Assembly (NCBI RefSeq): GCF_013778305.1 | Contig: NZ_JACEIC010000002.1 | Span: forward strand, 1,575,669 to 1,639,668 | Source of the DNA: Nocardioides agri | Lineage (GTDB): Bacteria > Actinomycetota > Actinomycetes > Propionibacteriales > Nocardioidaceae | DNA length: 64,000 bases | Direction of reading: 5' to 3' | Shown: piece by piece, positions 63,995 to 64,000 of the stretch | Layout of the letters: every line of letters begins with the position of its first letter | Position numbering within the stretch: the stretch's first letter is position 1 | Notes under the pieces: model-generated | The model's input: the letters and a program-made list of their open reading frames with translations, nothing else | The model's database searches: none | Told to the model about the DNA's origin: nothing | Translations under genes and position numbers: made by a program

Positions 63995-64000
63995 AACCGT

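Overview
The window is high-GC, gene-dense DNA in which nearly all codons end in G or C. GTG starts and 4-base ATGA/GTGA stop-start overlaps are common. Actinobacterial hallmarks are present: mshA (mycothiol), F420-type LLM oxidoreductases, gpgS plus a FolP2-type protein, DUF4333 and DUF2516 proteins, an HBHA-like protein and EspC/type VII-style substrates. This fits a free-living actinobacterium of the Nocardioides/Propionibacteriales type. The genus is an inference. No rRNA, tRNA, CRISPR array or transposase was recognised, and no gap without a gene exceeds about 260 bp.

Region 1 (1-12.9 kb) is a type IV pilus and c-di-GMP locus. Leftward genes are pilC (cut by the window edge), pilT, pilB, a twin-motif RsiG-like anti-sigma gene and a second pilT. 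Rightward genes are pilM, pilN, pilO, a GGDEF protein with a damaged EAL domain, the prepilin peptidase pilD, a degenerate receiver protein and an EAL protein with a damaged GGDEF domain. Four intergenic sites share TCAAGTC-N13-(G/T)CCGA(T/C) with fixed spacing. They sit before pilB, the second pilT, pilM and pilD and look like WhiG/sigma-28 promoters. The simplest reading is a c-di-GMP/RsiG/WhiG switch over pilus genes, with c-di-GMP enzymes inside the same locus. No pilin gene and no sigma gene are in the window.

Region 2 (12.8-37 kb) is mixed housekeeping and accessory DNA: ybjN/mshA; a SDR and a racemase; three tandem hairpin repeats; an M4 protease that appears fused to its own emfourin-type inhibitor; typA; twin DUF4333 lipoproteins; a three-gene EspC/T7SS-signal/LpqN unit; two glycosyltransferases; LLM enzymes; a tightly coupled run gpgS-folP2-LigB-like-RibD-like-LLM; a TetR regulator; an amidase; galE; and a small ArsR/SRPBCC/DinB-like operon.

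Region 3 (37-64 kb) is mostly cell-surface polysaccharide biosynthesis: an initiating sugar-phosphate transferase, rmlA, rmlB, a fused rmlC-rmlD, manA, gmd and fcl, a TagF-like polymerase, Wzx-like flippase, Wzy/WaaL-like polymerase, several glycosyltransferases, and a Gfo/Idh oxidoreductase with an unassigned partner. Embedded in it are an XRE-hbhA-DUF2516 block and a sulfate-activation set (cysC-like, TauE/SafE, cysD, cysN). The stretch 54.6-60.8 kb has visibly lower GC and more A/T-ending codons, suggesting an exchangeable serotype-type cassette.
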